Shown here in pieces: positions 11,001 through 19,146 of a stretch of 59,114 nucleotides of DNA. The notes under the pieces are model-generated. The model did not search any database. It was not told the origin of the DNA and saw only the letters and a list, made by a program, of their open reading frames with translations. The DNA lies in the NCBI GenBank assembly GCA_030849065.1, contig JASAON010001565.1, forward strand, positions 1-59,114. Reading direction: 5' to 3'. Origin of the DNA: Jaenimonas drosophilae (Eukaryota; Euglenozoa; Kinetoplastea; Trypanosomatida; Trypanosomatidae). Every line of letters begins with the position of its first letter. Positions within the stretch are counted from its first letter, which is position 1. A program made the translations under genes and the position numbers.

Positions 11001-11494
11001 GGACGACCCACCTCGTTGAAGACGTCGAGCTGAGATGCGTACTTCTTCCCTGGGCAGGCTTCTCCGTTGCTCCAGAAGCATCCGTCAAATGAAAAGAGGA
11101 AGCGGCCCTTCTTGGGGACGTTCACCTCCACCGTGTCATCCTTCATCCGCACCGCCAACTGCGCCGAGCGACCACTCTTTTCGTGTGGTCCGAAGCCACG
11201 CACACGAACGTAGACGCTGACGTGGTTGTTGTACTGCGCAATCACAGGGGTGCTGGAGATGAGAGGGCGAGGGCTTGTGGTGGTAACAGTCCGGGCAAAA
11301 GCAGAGGGTGCACCAGTAGAGGCCACGGGCGGTGCACCGGCTGGGGGCTTTGACCCCGCCACTGGAGTGCCACTTCTTGCTGAGGCTGGGCGAGCCGCCG
11401 TCGCGACACGTTGGCCTGCCGTGGTAGATGTACTCTGCGCTGGACCCCGTGCCGAGACGGGGGTGCGCATGGTGCTGCTTCGACTGAAGGACAT
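8069..11494 (-). CDS. Kinesin with N-terminal motor and long coiled-coil tail (1141 aa)
   Basis: A plus-end-type kinesin by architecture: a disordered Ser/Pro/Ala-rich leader (1-90), a motor domain at about 92-435, then coiled coil to the end. The P-loop GQTGSGKT is at 182-189, the switch I region NIHDHSSRAH at 296-305 and switch II DLAGCE at 332-337. The usual SSRSH is SSRAH and DLAGSE is DLAGCE, both conservative and shared with the neighbouring paralogue, so ATPase activity is still expected. The tail ends in repeats of the ALQDTSARL/ETE type, including an 84-base tandem duplication, and a C-terminal block shared with the motorless gene at 965-2908, ending GNIDNEVKEAK. The organisation recalls the repetitive K39-like trypanosomatid kinesins. 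Microtubule transport in flagellum or cortex is likely, but the cargo is unknown. Confidence 0.93.
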   Translation of the reverse strand: MSFSRSSTMRTPVSARGPAQSTSTTAGQRVATAARPASARSGTPVAGSKPPAGAPPVASTGAPSAFARTVTTTSPRPLISSTPVIAQYNNHVSVYVRVRGFGPHEKSGRSAQLAVRMKDDTVEVNVPKKGRFLFSFDGCFWSNGEACPGKKYASQLDVFNEVGRPLVENALAGYNAAVMAYGQTGSGKTYTSFGPVGSLGTPDEGLIPRVCNMIFARAATSAQKGITYTVRASMLEVYLEEIFDLLNDRAQLSLRSDLQKNKFDVIGAKSVPVASYKDVLAVLNKAEPLRTFAATNIHDHSSRAHTLFMLEIQTTFESADLAPRCAKILLADLAGCERIKLAGTEEGVAFEQARNINLSLLALGACIEAVANRGKNGNRPIPEFRNSTLTKLLKDYLGGNSISTMMVTVAPSEHDANLTVQTLRFADRAKQITTHARINVEGGRCGEGDELSGLTEEQRDAYLRKKEALFAEAQLMGTIDNLRKLIAEKKAQLADCSNDEDRARLQAELDGLEEDLAEAERELAVQRHVLYGSDVVSRAHAKQGREQLEARLAEESARLAEVQRVHQEELLERERQQAERERSTDEEIARLQRLIQQLGESLRVKEEECDELQERLNALQARYDADRTQASQHATSLEEQLTAVRALLRQSEGALAATEHRLDSTQDLVDQGRRELSTMKQKLEDSQAQVVTQTSTITSHESTISSKQTELSQAMNDVHRLQAELANLRNDVREHASKVSQGALTIQEKDLRLTRMESTLAELHRDLHEAKEYGRHAQGKWEDTADQLQRSEDAYRACKDSLLSTESALQASQTVLSEMKASMEEMAAKLRSTEASLDARTARVSHLESDSTECRRLLRETTEALRAAEDELRRTKQRLLETLTEREAELKIAESRLREYEATLARRQLTEHETHTKLIEIESALQDTSARLEDTEAHLAESNAKLGETESALQDTSARLDDTEAQLAESNAKLGETESALEETVDALQAEICMLDGSLEKLRRENGCQDVLLRQVMHYSDRRSNLLVDQFDGLQKEGLQGLLATSGAALSAFADAATAEILRLTELCEEAEEEAYIKATKLDAFTRIIGNIDNEVKEAKMDESGGRPSMMSGRPTTLRAGVSGCLGDITNEKNSYPSAVK
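8554..8721. repeat. 84-bp tandem duplication inside the kinesin tail
   Basis: Two near-identical 84-base copies (about 8554-8637 and 8638-8721), with a third partial copy following. Each encodes 28 residues, that is two of the 14-residue coiled-coil units also used in the motorless gene. The few differences between copies suggest recent duplication by unequal exchange. Confidence 0.8.
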
Positions 11495-12124
11495 AAGGGA
11501 GGCTAGAAATGAGAATGTATACGTCTTTGTGCAGGCTTGACACGTCGACCTGTGTGAGTGTGTGAGGGCGAAGTCAAATCCCCAATGTGCCTATCACCAC
11601 GCAGAAAACGAATTAAGACAGACAATGGGAAAAGAAGTACATGGGGTACGGCATTGCGACACAGTGGGTTCGCACAGCTAGACAACAGGACAGATACACG
11701 GAGTACAAGTCTCATTTTATCGCCATTGGTACACGAGTGAGGTCAACACCAACCTGAAGAGGTGGTGCTGAGCGGAAGGAGGGAAAAGAAAGAAAAAAGA
11801 GAAACGTTGAATATCTCGATAGCCACCGTGGCATTGGCGGCAAACCAAGCCAACGGCAGCGGTACAGTACAGTAGATTTGTGTGTGAATGGAAATGAAAA
11901 AGAAAGTGAACATTTGCCCACGATACAGAGGCAAAGAGCACCAACAGCGCTAGCGCATCGTGCTCTTGCTACCTCGTTGTACCAGGGTGCCAGCCTGCAA
12001 ATCTATGCGGTCTCTTTTGGTTCATGACACCAAATAGGCAACAGCTCGCTCCAATGGGCAAGTGTGTGTGTCTGTGTTAATCTGTAGTGTTGGCGAGAAT
12101 GGATGTGGTGGCGTGAAACAGAAT
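11495..12124. other. Intergenic region between the two kinesins
   Basis: Non-coding on both strands as far as I can see. Short pyrimidine-rich tracts on the minus strand (around 11555-11570, with AG near 11551-11550 and again near 11504-11503) are candidate trans-splicing sites for the kinesin starting at 11494. A purine-rich plus-strand block at about 11760-11815 would be a polypyrimidine tract on the transcribed strand. Confidence 0.5.
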
Positions 12125-14905
12125 CTACTCATCATAGGCAAGGGTACGAGCACACGACGAGCGTGAATTTTCCCGCTCGCTGATCTCGCCAAGGCGCTTC
12201 GTGGAAGGACGTGGCTCGGTCTTGCACCCAGCTGGCTCCATCTTCGCACCCTTCACCTCATTATCGATGTTCCCGATGATGCGGCGGAATGCATCCATGC
12301 GGAAGGCGTTCTCCTTCGCCTCCGCAGTCGCCGATTCGTAGCGCTGGCGCCACATCGCTGCCTCCTCCTGAGCCTGAGCCAGCGCGTCCAGCGCGGTGAC
12401 GGCGTAGTCCGTCAGTCGAGGGCGTTGGATATCCAGACCCTCCATCGCACGTGCCTGAGTATCCTCAGCGTAGCTGAAGAGCTCGCGAATGAGATGGGCT
12501 CCGGCTGTTCGGTCGTCATCAGATGCCCGAAGTCGCTCCTCCAAACGAGCCACGCGATCCGCGAAGAACATCTTGGTTTCGGCAAGCTCATTCTCGGTGC
12601 GAGCAAGGTTCTGCTCAGTCTCAGCAAGTGAGTGCTGAAGACCTGTGGTTTTGACAGATGCAGCGTTGCTCTCCTCACAGTGGCGCTCCATCATCTTGTT
12701 CAGGTTGCTCTCCAGAGCATCAATGGTAACAGTGGCGGCGAGGTGGTTAGCCGACTTCTCCGCCAGCTCGCGCTCCTTGTCAGCCAAGCGCTTCTCCATC
12801 GAGCGGAGGTCTTCGTGCAAGATGTCTTGCTGAGTTTGCATCTCCTCCTGCTTCAGCACAGCGGCGGCCTGCTGCTCCTGCGCATCCACCTCTCCCTGCT
12901 CCAGGAGGGCCCGCAGCGCCTCCACCTGCTCCTCAAGATTCTGAGCACGGTCCTGCCCTTGAGTCATGTCCGCCTCGTAGCGCGCCTGCAGCTCACTGAG
13001 CTTCGAAATGAGTTCATCGCACTCCTCCTCCTTTGCTCGAAGACTACCGCCCAGCTGTTGGATGAGGCGCTGAAGGCGAGCAATCTCCTCATCAGTACTC
13101 TGAACACGTGCTTCATGCTCCGAGTCCTTATCCTTCAGCTGCTGCTCGTAGAGCCTCTTGAGATCAGCTAAACGCGCGCGCTCCTCAGCAATCAGGTTCT
13201 CAATGAGCTCCTCATGCTCCTCCTTCATGGCCTGCATCTTTGTTCGTGCCTCGCTGAGCTGCTCATCTAGAGCAAGGTACTCGCCGTAGAGGATCTGGCG
13301 CTGAATCGCCAGCTGCTCACCCGCATCGGCCAAGTCATGCTGAAGAACCTCCAACTCCTCGTTGAGGTGACGAGCGACTTCCTCGTTCTCACAGGCACGT
13401 GCCTCTTCCTCCATCTGAGCAATGCGCGGTACCAGCTTCTCCATGCGATCCAGAAGGCAGTACTCTGCATAGAGGGCCTCCTTCTTGCGTAGGTACTCAT
13501 CCCTAAGGCGTTCGGAGAGGCCTTGTCCATCCTCCTCTTGCTCAATAGTGTTGATCTTGGCGTGTGAAGTGATCTGGCTCGCACGATCCGCAAATCGTAG
13601 CGTCTGAACGGAGAGGTTTGCATCCTGTTCACTAGGGGCGATGGTCACCATCATGGTGGAGATGCTGTTGCCACCAAGGTAATCCTTCAGTAACTTCGTG
13701 AGTGTGCTATTGCGGAACTCATGAATTACTGCAGTGGAGTTCTTTGGGCGATTGGCCACGGCCTCAATGCAGGATCCCAATGCGAGCAGTGAAAGGTTGA
13801 TGTTGCGGGCTTGTTCAAAGGCAACACCTTCCTCCGTTCCCGCAAGCTTGATGCGCTCACAACCTGCAAGATCTGCAAGGAGGATCTTGGCGCATCGCGG
13901 TGCAAGGTCGGCAGACTCGAAGGTCGTCTGAATCTCCAGCATGAAGAGAGTGTGCGCACGAGAGGAGTGGTCGTGGATGTTGGTGGCAGCAAAAGTACGA
14001 AGCGGTTCAGCCTTGTTCAGCACAGCCAACACGTCCTTGTAGTTGTTGACTGGAATCGACTTGGCCCCAATCACGTCAAACTTGTTGTTCTGGAAGTCAT
14101 TGCGTACAGTGAGATGATTGCGCTGATTCAACAGATCAAAGACGTGTTCCAAGTATACCTCCAACATGGAAGCGCGGACGGTGTAGGTGATACCCTTCTG
14201 AGCGCTCGTGGCAGCACGTGCAAAGATCATGTTGCACACACGGGGAATGAGTCCCTCATCTGGGGTGCCAAGTGAGCCCACAGGGCCAAATGAAGTGTAG
14301 GTTTTGCCGCTTCCTGTTTGGCCATAGGCCATCACAGCGGCATTGTACCCTGCAAGTGCATTCTCCACGAGGGGACGACCCACCTCGTTGAAGACATCCT
14401 CCTGGGAGATGTACTTCTTGCCTGGGCACTCGCGATCATTGCTCCAGAAGCATCCATCGAATGGGAAGGAAAAGCGGCCCTTCTTTGGAACTTCCACGTC
14501 GACAGTGTCATCCTTCATGCGGACGGCCAACTGAGCAGCAGGGCCACTCTTTTCGTGTGGTCCGAAGGCACGCACACGAACGTACACGCTCACGCGATTC
14601 TTTCGTCCTTGGCGGCCGGCCGTTGACCCGCTTCGAGAGAAGTTGTTACGGCTACCCGTTTTGGAGCTGCTGCGCTCGAACTTTCCTACGGGGCTTACTG
14701 GGCGTCCGCGGGCAGAAGGAGTGGCGGCAGGGCGTGGTGGCAGTGCTGCTGCAGGGGAGCACTCGTTCGAGGGACCGCGGGCGGAAGAGGATGCGCGACG
14801 AGGCGTTGCATTGCGGATGGGTGTTGCATTGCGCATCGGCGTGGAGGCTCCCGCGCGAGCGGTGATGGGACGGCCTCGAGTAGAACCAGATCGTTGGAAC
14901 TGCAT
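12125..14905 (-). CDS. Kinesin with N-terminal motor, paralogue of the neighbouring kinesin (926 aa)
   Basis: A basic, Ser/Arg/Ala-rich leader (1-103) precedes the motor domain (about 105-450), with P-loop GQTGSGKT at 195-202, SSRAH in switch I and DLAGCE in switch II, followed by coiled coil. The motor matches the gene at 8069-11494 very closely, with a stretch of at least 239 identical bases. The tail is different and lacks the 14-residue repeat run. It nevertheless ends with the same signature, GNIDNEVKGAK followed by LGEISERENS. The tandem same-strand arrangement points to local duplication with tail divergence or exchange. A microtubule motor role is secure from motifs; cellular function is unknown. 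Confidence 0.93.
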   Translation of the reverse strand: MQFQRSGSTRGRPITARAGASTPMRNATPIRNATPRRASSSARGPSNECSPAAALPPRPAATPSARGRPVSPVGKFERSSSKTGSRNNFSRSGSTAGRQGRKNRVSVYVRVRAFGPHEKSGPAAQLAVRMKDDTVDVEVPKKGRFSFPFDGCFWSNDRECPGKKYISQEDVFNEVGRPLVENALAGYNAAVMAYGQTGSGKTYTSFGPVGSLGTPDEGLIPRVCNMIFARAATSAQKGITYTVRASMLEVYLEHVFDLLNQRNHLTVRNDFQNNKFDVIGAKSIPVNNYKDVLAVLNKAEPLRTFAATNIHDHSSRAHTLFMLEIQTTFESADLAPRCAKILLADLAGCERIKLAGTEEGVAFEQARNINLSLLALGSCIEAVANRPKNSTAVIHEFRNSTLTKLLKDYLGGNSISTMMVTIAPSEQDANLSVQTLRFADRASQITSHAKINTIEQEEDGQGLSERLRDEYLRKKEALYAEYCLLDRMEKLVPRIAQMEEEARACENEEVARHLNEELEVLQHDLADAGEQLAIQRQILYGEYLALDEQLSEARTKMQAMKEEHEELIENLIAEERARLADLKRLYEQQLKDKDSEHEARVQSTDEEIARLQRLIQQLGGSLRAKEEECDELISKLSELQARYEADMTQGQDRAQNLEEQVEALRALLEQGEVDAQEQQAAAVLKQEEMQTQQDILHEDLRSMEKRLADKERELAEKSANHLAATVTIDALESNLNKMMERHCEESNAASVKTTGLQHSLAETEQNLARTENELAETKMFFADRVARLEERLRASDDDRTAGAHLIRELFSYAEDTQARAMEGLDIQRPRLTDYAVTALDALAQAQEEAAMWRQRYESATAEAKENAFRMDAFRRIIGNIDNEVKGAKMEPAGCKTEPRPSTKRLGEISERENSRSSCARTLAYDE

Positions 14906-15541
14906 TGGTGGGGATATGTGGGATGACAGGGGAGAGGAACTAGACAGTGTATCTGTGTTGCACTTTCGTTCTGTTGTGTGTACGCGTGTGTTGCCACACG
15001 TCCAGAGAAGTGGCTACGATGGGAAGCGAATTGCACGCTGACCTACCTGTTGTGCCTGGACCTGAGCGACGCTAGAGACGTTTTGGCGGTGTGCGGAATG
15101 GGGGTCTTGCTCAAAAGCTTCATGTTGATTGATGAGAAAGAAGAAGAGGGTGTTAGTAGAGATTAAAGGTACAGCAGGAACTATTGTGTGGAATAGTGAT
15201 GGTGTGCCGCGCGTGTGTGGGTTGATTCAACAACAACAAAAAAAGACAACAGAGGCAAACCATTGAGGGTAAATGAGACAACTCCAAATAAACGCCACGG
15301 TGTTCCAGGACTAAGCATATGAATGGCTACATCGGACACTGTGAGATGGAGTGGTGGGGAATTCTACATGGCATGCTGAAGACACAGAAGAGGTTGTATA
15401 TATGAACATGAGATGCATTGGAACAAGTAGAGAGGTGAATAAGTACCAAAATACCTATACCTATGATTGCTTTCCAGTCACGTCTCTTGTTCTCGCATCT
15501 GCCCAGCATGTATGCAGTAGAGATCTCTACCGAAGTGACAT
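14906..15541. other. Intergenic region, no gene seen
   Basis: About 0.6 kb between the second kinesin and the acylated-protein gene. It holds an A-rich run near 15235-15245 on the plus strand (T-rich on the coding strand) and small open frames with no recognisable product. Confidence 0.5.
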
Positions 15542-17452
15542 TCAGCGTTTTCCTAAGTTGAGCTTTGTGTAAAGGAAGTTGCGAGTTAGCTGCGCTGTTT
15601 CGGCCGTTTGCGAAGATCCCTTGGAGCCCATGACGTTCAGTACCTTGGAGGCCACGGTGGGCAACGAGGTATTTAGCACCAATGTTTGGTTGGTCACGAG
15701 TACACCATCGTTTACAGGATAGTACAGTAGAAGGGAACGTACCTTGGCGGTGGAATCACTTTTTGTCTTGTCCCTCTTGGTCCTTTCGAGCAGGAGTGCT
15801 TTGGCAGGAACAATGCCATCAGCCACTTTGAATGAGTATAACAGGGCTGGATCGGTCACCTCGCTCACTTTGAGCTGAATCGTCATGCTGAAGACAAACT
15901 TAATGATACTGAGTTGCATGCGAAAGGTGTCGGAGCGATCAGTAGGCTCGATCTTTGGGGAGCCTGGTTGGCAGTTTTTCTGATAGGCGACTGATGATAC
16001 GAGTTCCGGGGTGAGATCCGACACCTTCACCCCCGGTAACATGTACATTGCCTTTACCATGATGGTAATATACTTCTCTGCATCCTGTCTATTACGCAGG
16101 TTGACGTGAGGGACATTGTTTTCTATAACCTCATCGCGGAAGCTGCTGACGTTACAGAATGTGTCCAGTACATCTAGCGTGTCCTCGTCCACCTCGTGGA
16201 CGGGCATACACATGAAGCGAAATAGCGCGTCGCCAGCATTGAGAATGCGAGTCGAGTCCGTCATGGACAAGAAGTCCCACGTGTCGCTCACAACCGTTGC
16301 CTTCGCCCCTTTACTCGGCACCTGAACGTCTCGACAGGTGAGGGCCAAGAGCTCGTAGTGCTCCACCTTCATCGCCACGAGAGTGGACGACCGAGGAGAG
16401 GGAAGATTACTTGGATGGCGGGATAAATTTGTGTGGATGGTTCCTTCGAGATTGGCGGGGCTGTCCCAGTCAGCGAAACTCACAGTGGCGCCTTCGTTGC
16501 CACGAGAGGAAGCGTACAGAGGTGACCACACCTCGCTGCCTAACTCCATCCCGACAGCATGAACTAGCACGACGCCTCGCGAATTGTCCACAACGGGCGA
16601 TGGAGATGCATCAGCCCACGCCTCACTACTTGTGGGAAGTGCGTTGTTTGTGCTTCGGGTCGTGCCAGTACGCGGCGGCATACTGGCGCTTCGCCGCATG
16701 CCGTCAGAAGTGCCGGAGGTGGAGGATGTCAGTGCGTGACGTCCAGCATGACGGCGCTCACGCAAGGTGGGAACCAATCGTCGGGCTGCCAGCTGCAGCA
16801 GCGTGCTACGCATATTCCACAACCCAATAAGATTCTGACGAAACATTTCTTCCATCTGCACCATCCGTGCACACTGCTCCTCGTTTGATGCCCCAGCGTT
16901 AATGTAGTCTATGTCCTCAGCGGTCAGCTGCACGGTGTGTTCCATCGAAGGTCCTCGCGCGCATCCACCCTGACCCCACATGATTGACGACATCTCCATC
17001 GACAGAGCTCCATCCCTCGGGGAGGGAGTAGGTGATGCCCCGTCCATGGACTGTCTGAGGTCAACCAGGTGGACAAACTGCTGTACCGCATCACGATCCA
17101 CCTCTGAAAAATCGTTGGTGAAGCTCATCTCGAGTGGATTGTTATCTCGTAGGGTTCGAGCCAAATCAACATCGACTGGAGACGCTGCCGTGTGCAGTGG
17201 AGCAAATGCAGCAAAACTGGCGTGATGACCTCTGTGTTCTGACCGCGTAGGCTTGTCAGGAATTACTACGTCAAAAGAGATGGGAGGGATGAAAGTGCTT
17301 TGTACGGTCCTCCTCGAAAACGAGGATCGACGATCACTTCCACGAATGCTGGCTCTACCAAACCCGTCACACTGCTCGTACTTTTTTGATGCCCTGTTGT
17401 GTCGTTCTCTACCATCAACAGAATCCTCAGTCTTGCAACAGGATATCCCCAT
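15542..17452 (-). CDS. Probable dually acylated membrane-associated protein, function unknown (636 aa)
   Basis: The start at 17452 gives MGISCCKTED. Gly2 with Ser5 fits N-myristoylation, and Cys5/Cys6 fit palmitoylation, a combination that in trypanosomatids commonly directs proteins to the flagellar or plasma membrane. This makes the start convincing. Residues about 40-370 are Ser/Thr-rich and probably disordered. The last 260 or so look folded, alternating strands and helices, with segments such as DALFRFMCMPVHEVDEDTLD and LSIIKFVFSMTIQLKVSEV. I see no kinase, phosphatase or protease motif. A lipid- or protein-binding domain is possible but unproven. Confidence 0.85.
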   Translation of the reverse strand: MGISCCKTEDSVDGRERHNRASKKYEQCDGFGRASIRGSDRRSSFSRRTVQSTFIPPISFDVVIPDKPTRSEHRGHHASFAAFAPLHTAASPVDVDLARTLRDNNPLEMSFTNDFSEVDRDAVQQFVHLVDLRQSMDGASPTPSPRDGALSMEMSSIMWGQGGCARGPSMEHTVQLTAEDIDYINAGASNEEQCARMVQMEEMFRQNLIGLWNMRSTLLQLAARRLVPTLRERRHAGRHALTSSTSGTSDGMRRSASMPPRTGTTRSTNNALPTSSEAWADASPSPVVDNSRGVVLVHAVGMELGSEVWSPLYASSRGNEGATVSFADWDSPANLEGTIHTNLSRHPSNLPSPRSSTLVAMKVEHYELLALTCRDVQVPSKGAKATVVSDTWDFLSMTDSTRILNAGDALFRFMCMPVHEVDEDTLDVLDTFCNVSSFRDEVIENNVPHVNLRNRQDAEKYITIMVKAMYMLPGVKVSDLTPELVSSVAYQKNCQPGSPKIEPTDRSDTFRMQLSIIKFVFSMTIQLKVSEVTDPALLYSFKVADGIVPAKALLLERTKRDKTKSDSTAKVRSLLLYYPVNDGVLVTNQTLVLNTSLPTVASKVLNVMGSKGSSQTAETAQLTRNFLYTKLNLGKR

Positions 17453-17908
17453 GGGCCGTCACCTCGCAAGATTCATTCAAGCCAAATACACGCGTAAAGG
17501 GCGCGTCGACGGCAGGTAACACAGCGTGACGGCAGAAATGGATGGAAAAAGAGAAGTGTGCTACGTGTTGTGCTTCTCTGATTGACCGCAACGTGGCGAT
17601 GTGGCTAAGCATTCGTAAATACACCATGGCAAAATGGAGAGGGAGGGAAGAAAAACGAATTGATGAAGATTACACGTCGGGTGGAGACTGCACACATGAT
17701 ATCTGCGCAAGAACAAATCAGTGTTTGAGTGACAAGACAAGTCGTGAGGTGAAGGGGTCCTCCCCATTCGTCAGTTGGGTAGGGAATGCTGAATCACAAC
17801 AAAAGCATGAGCAATGAAGTTATAGAGCACGGGAACAGTGACGGGTTCCGAGTGCCGAATATGCGTCATGCACTGCACAGTCTGTGCTCATAACTTCCCC
17901 TTCGTGCC
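17453..17908. other. Intergenic region, no gene seen
   Basis: Spacer between two minus-strand genes. Plus-strand purine-rich sequence around 17635-17660 is a possible polypyrimidine tract on the transcribed strand. No credible open frame. Confidence 0.5.
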
Positions 17909-18832
17909 CTATCCCTGCTGGCGGAGGACCTCCTTTGGCACACCGAAGGGAACCTTGTCCACAACCTCGTCGGCCTCCACGAACACCACCGACGCATCCG
18001 CTTCCCCTGCGGCGTTCTTCGTACCATCGGCTCGCCCTGCAGCAGGGCTCTGATTGGCCTCCAGGATGAAGTGAGCGATAGCCTCAGCGTGGAAGTAGCC
18101 CCAGGGCAAGATGACCTCACCCTCAACCTCTCGCTCCGCCCACCGCTTGCAGAGGCCACACGCGACGGAGGCAACCTTTCGCTCTCGCGCTTCTCGAATG
18201 ACTGGAAATGTGCCAATCTCGCTCACCCCGAAGCTACTGGGGAGACTCTTGCCATCTGCGGCGAGTCGCTCCGACTCCTCCTGTAGCAGCTTTTGAACTT
18301 CTCTCATGTCAAGATCAGCATCATTGCGGAGATGCGCTCCGCACAGGGCAGCCATCTTGGGCTTCAGGTAGCACTCCTGTAGGCGTACCTTGTCCCTGTG
18401 GGCATCCAGTGTGTCGTAGTTAACTGCGAGCTCCGCGCAGATCTCCCGCAGAGTATCGGTGGAGTAGAGCGTGTTGTCCTCTGCACGCGCCAACATCGTC
18501 GCTCGGAGTTCCTCGCTCTGGACGATATCCTTGTACTCGCGCATCTGCTGTTGCTGTGCTTCCACACTATCACAGATGCCTTCCAGTAAGACTACCACTT
18601 CGGGATTGCGTTTCGTCGCATGCTGAACATACTCGAGCACACGATCATAGAACGACATACTGGCGACATGTAGGGTCGGCACAATGGTAATGAACGGAAT
18701 GGCCATCTTGGACTCTGCTTGGGGGGATCCAGCCAGAACGCGAGGCTTTGCTGCTATGCGCACCCACCTGCTTCCCACCACCGTGAGCTCATCGAAGGCG
18801 GAGAGAAGAGTTCTGGTGGGTCGGAGGAACAT
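17909..18832 (-). CDS. TraB/PrgY-like domain protein (307 aa)
   Basis: Residues about 43-85 fit the opening of the TraB family: a strand FITIVPTLHVAS followed by a helix and then PEVVVLLEG, equivalent to the family's GTxHxS...PDxVxxEL pattern. Later helices carry conserved-looking segments (ICAELAVNYDTLDAHRDKVR; ACGLCKRWAEREV). The first 40 or so residues are basic and hydroxyl-rich (MFLRPTRTLLSAF), possibly a mitochondrial targeting peptide; an internal Met at residue 43 is an alternative start. TraB-like proteins in eukaryotes are often mitochondrial, with poorly known roles. The C-terminus has an acidic VVFVEADEVVD segment. The family call is moderate. Confidence 0.75.
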   Translation of the reverse strand: MFLRPTRTLLSAFDELTVVGSRWVRIAAKPRVLAGSPQAESKMAIPFITIVPTLHVASMSFYDRVLEYVQHATKRNPEVVVLLEGICDSVEAQQQQMREYKDIVQSEELRATMLARAEDNTLYSTDTLREICAELAVNYDTLDAHRDKVRLQECYLKPKMAALCGAHLRNDADLDMREVQKLLQEESERLAADGKSLPSSFGVSEIGTFPVIREARERKVASVACGLCKRWAEREVEGEVILPWGYFHAEAIAHFILEANQSPAAGRADGTKNAAGEADASVVFVEADEVVDKVPFGVPKEVLRQQG

Positions 18833-19146
18833 CGTCGTTGGAGAGAAGAAGAGTATATGGTGCGATGTCTCGGTAGGTCAGCCTGGTACGTACCACACTG
18901 GATGGTTGGTGGCTAAGTGAAAGCACAGTCAAAGGTGCTACGAGTTGGCTAGAACCACCTTTGTGTACCAAAGAGGGGTCAAAAGGAAAGGCTGCATGTG
19001 ACACGAAGCGGATAATGGCAAGCTCATGAAATCAACAGACATTCATCATACAAAAATATTAGCGTAGAAGCACCCCGACGCCCGCCGTGTTGAGGGGAAT
19101 GCTCTGGTAGGGAACTGTGAAGATGAGTAGCGAAAGTTGATGGGGA
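18833..19146. other. Intergenic region, no gene seen
   Basis: Short spacer between two minus-strand genes. Nothing beyond expected untranslated and processing sequence is visible. Confidence 0.5.
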
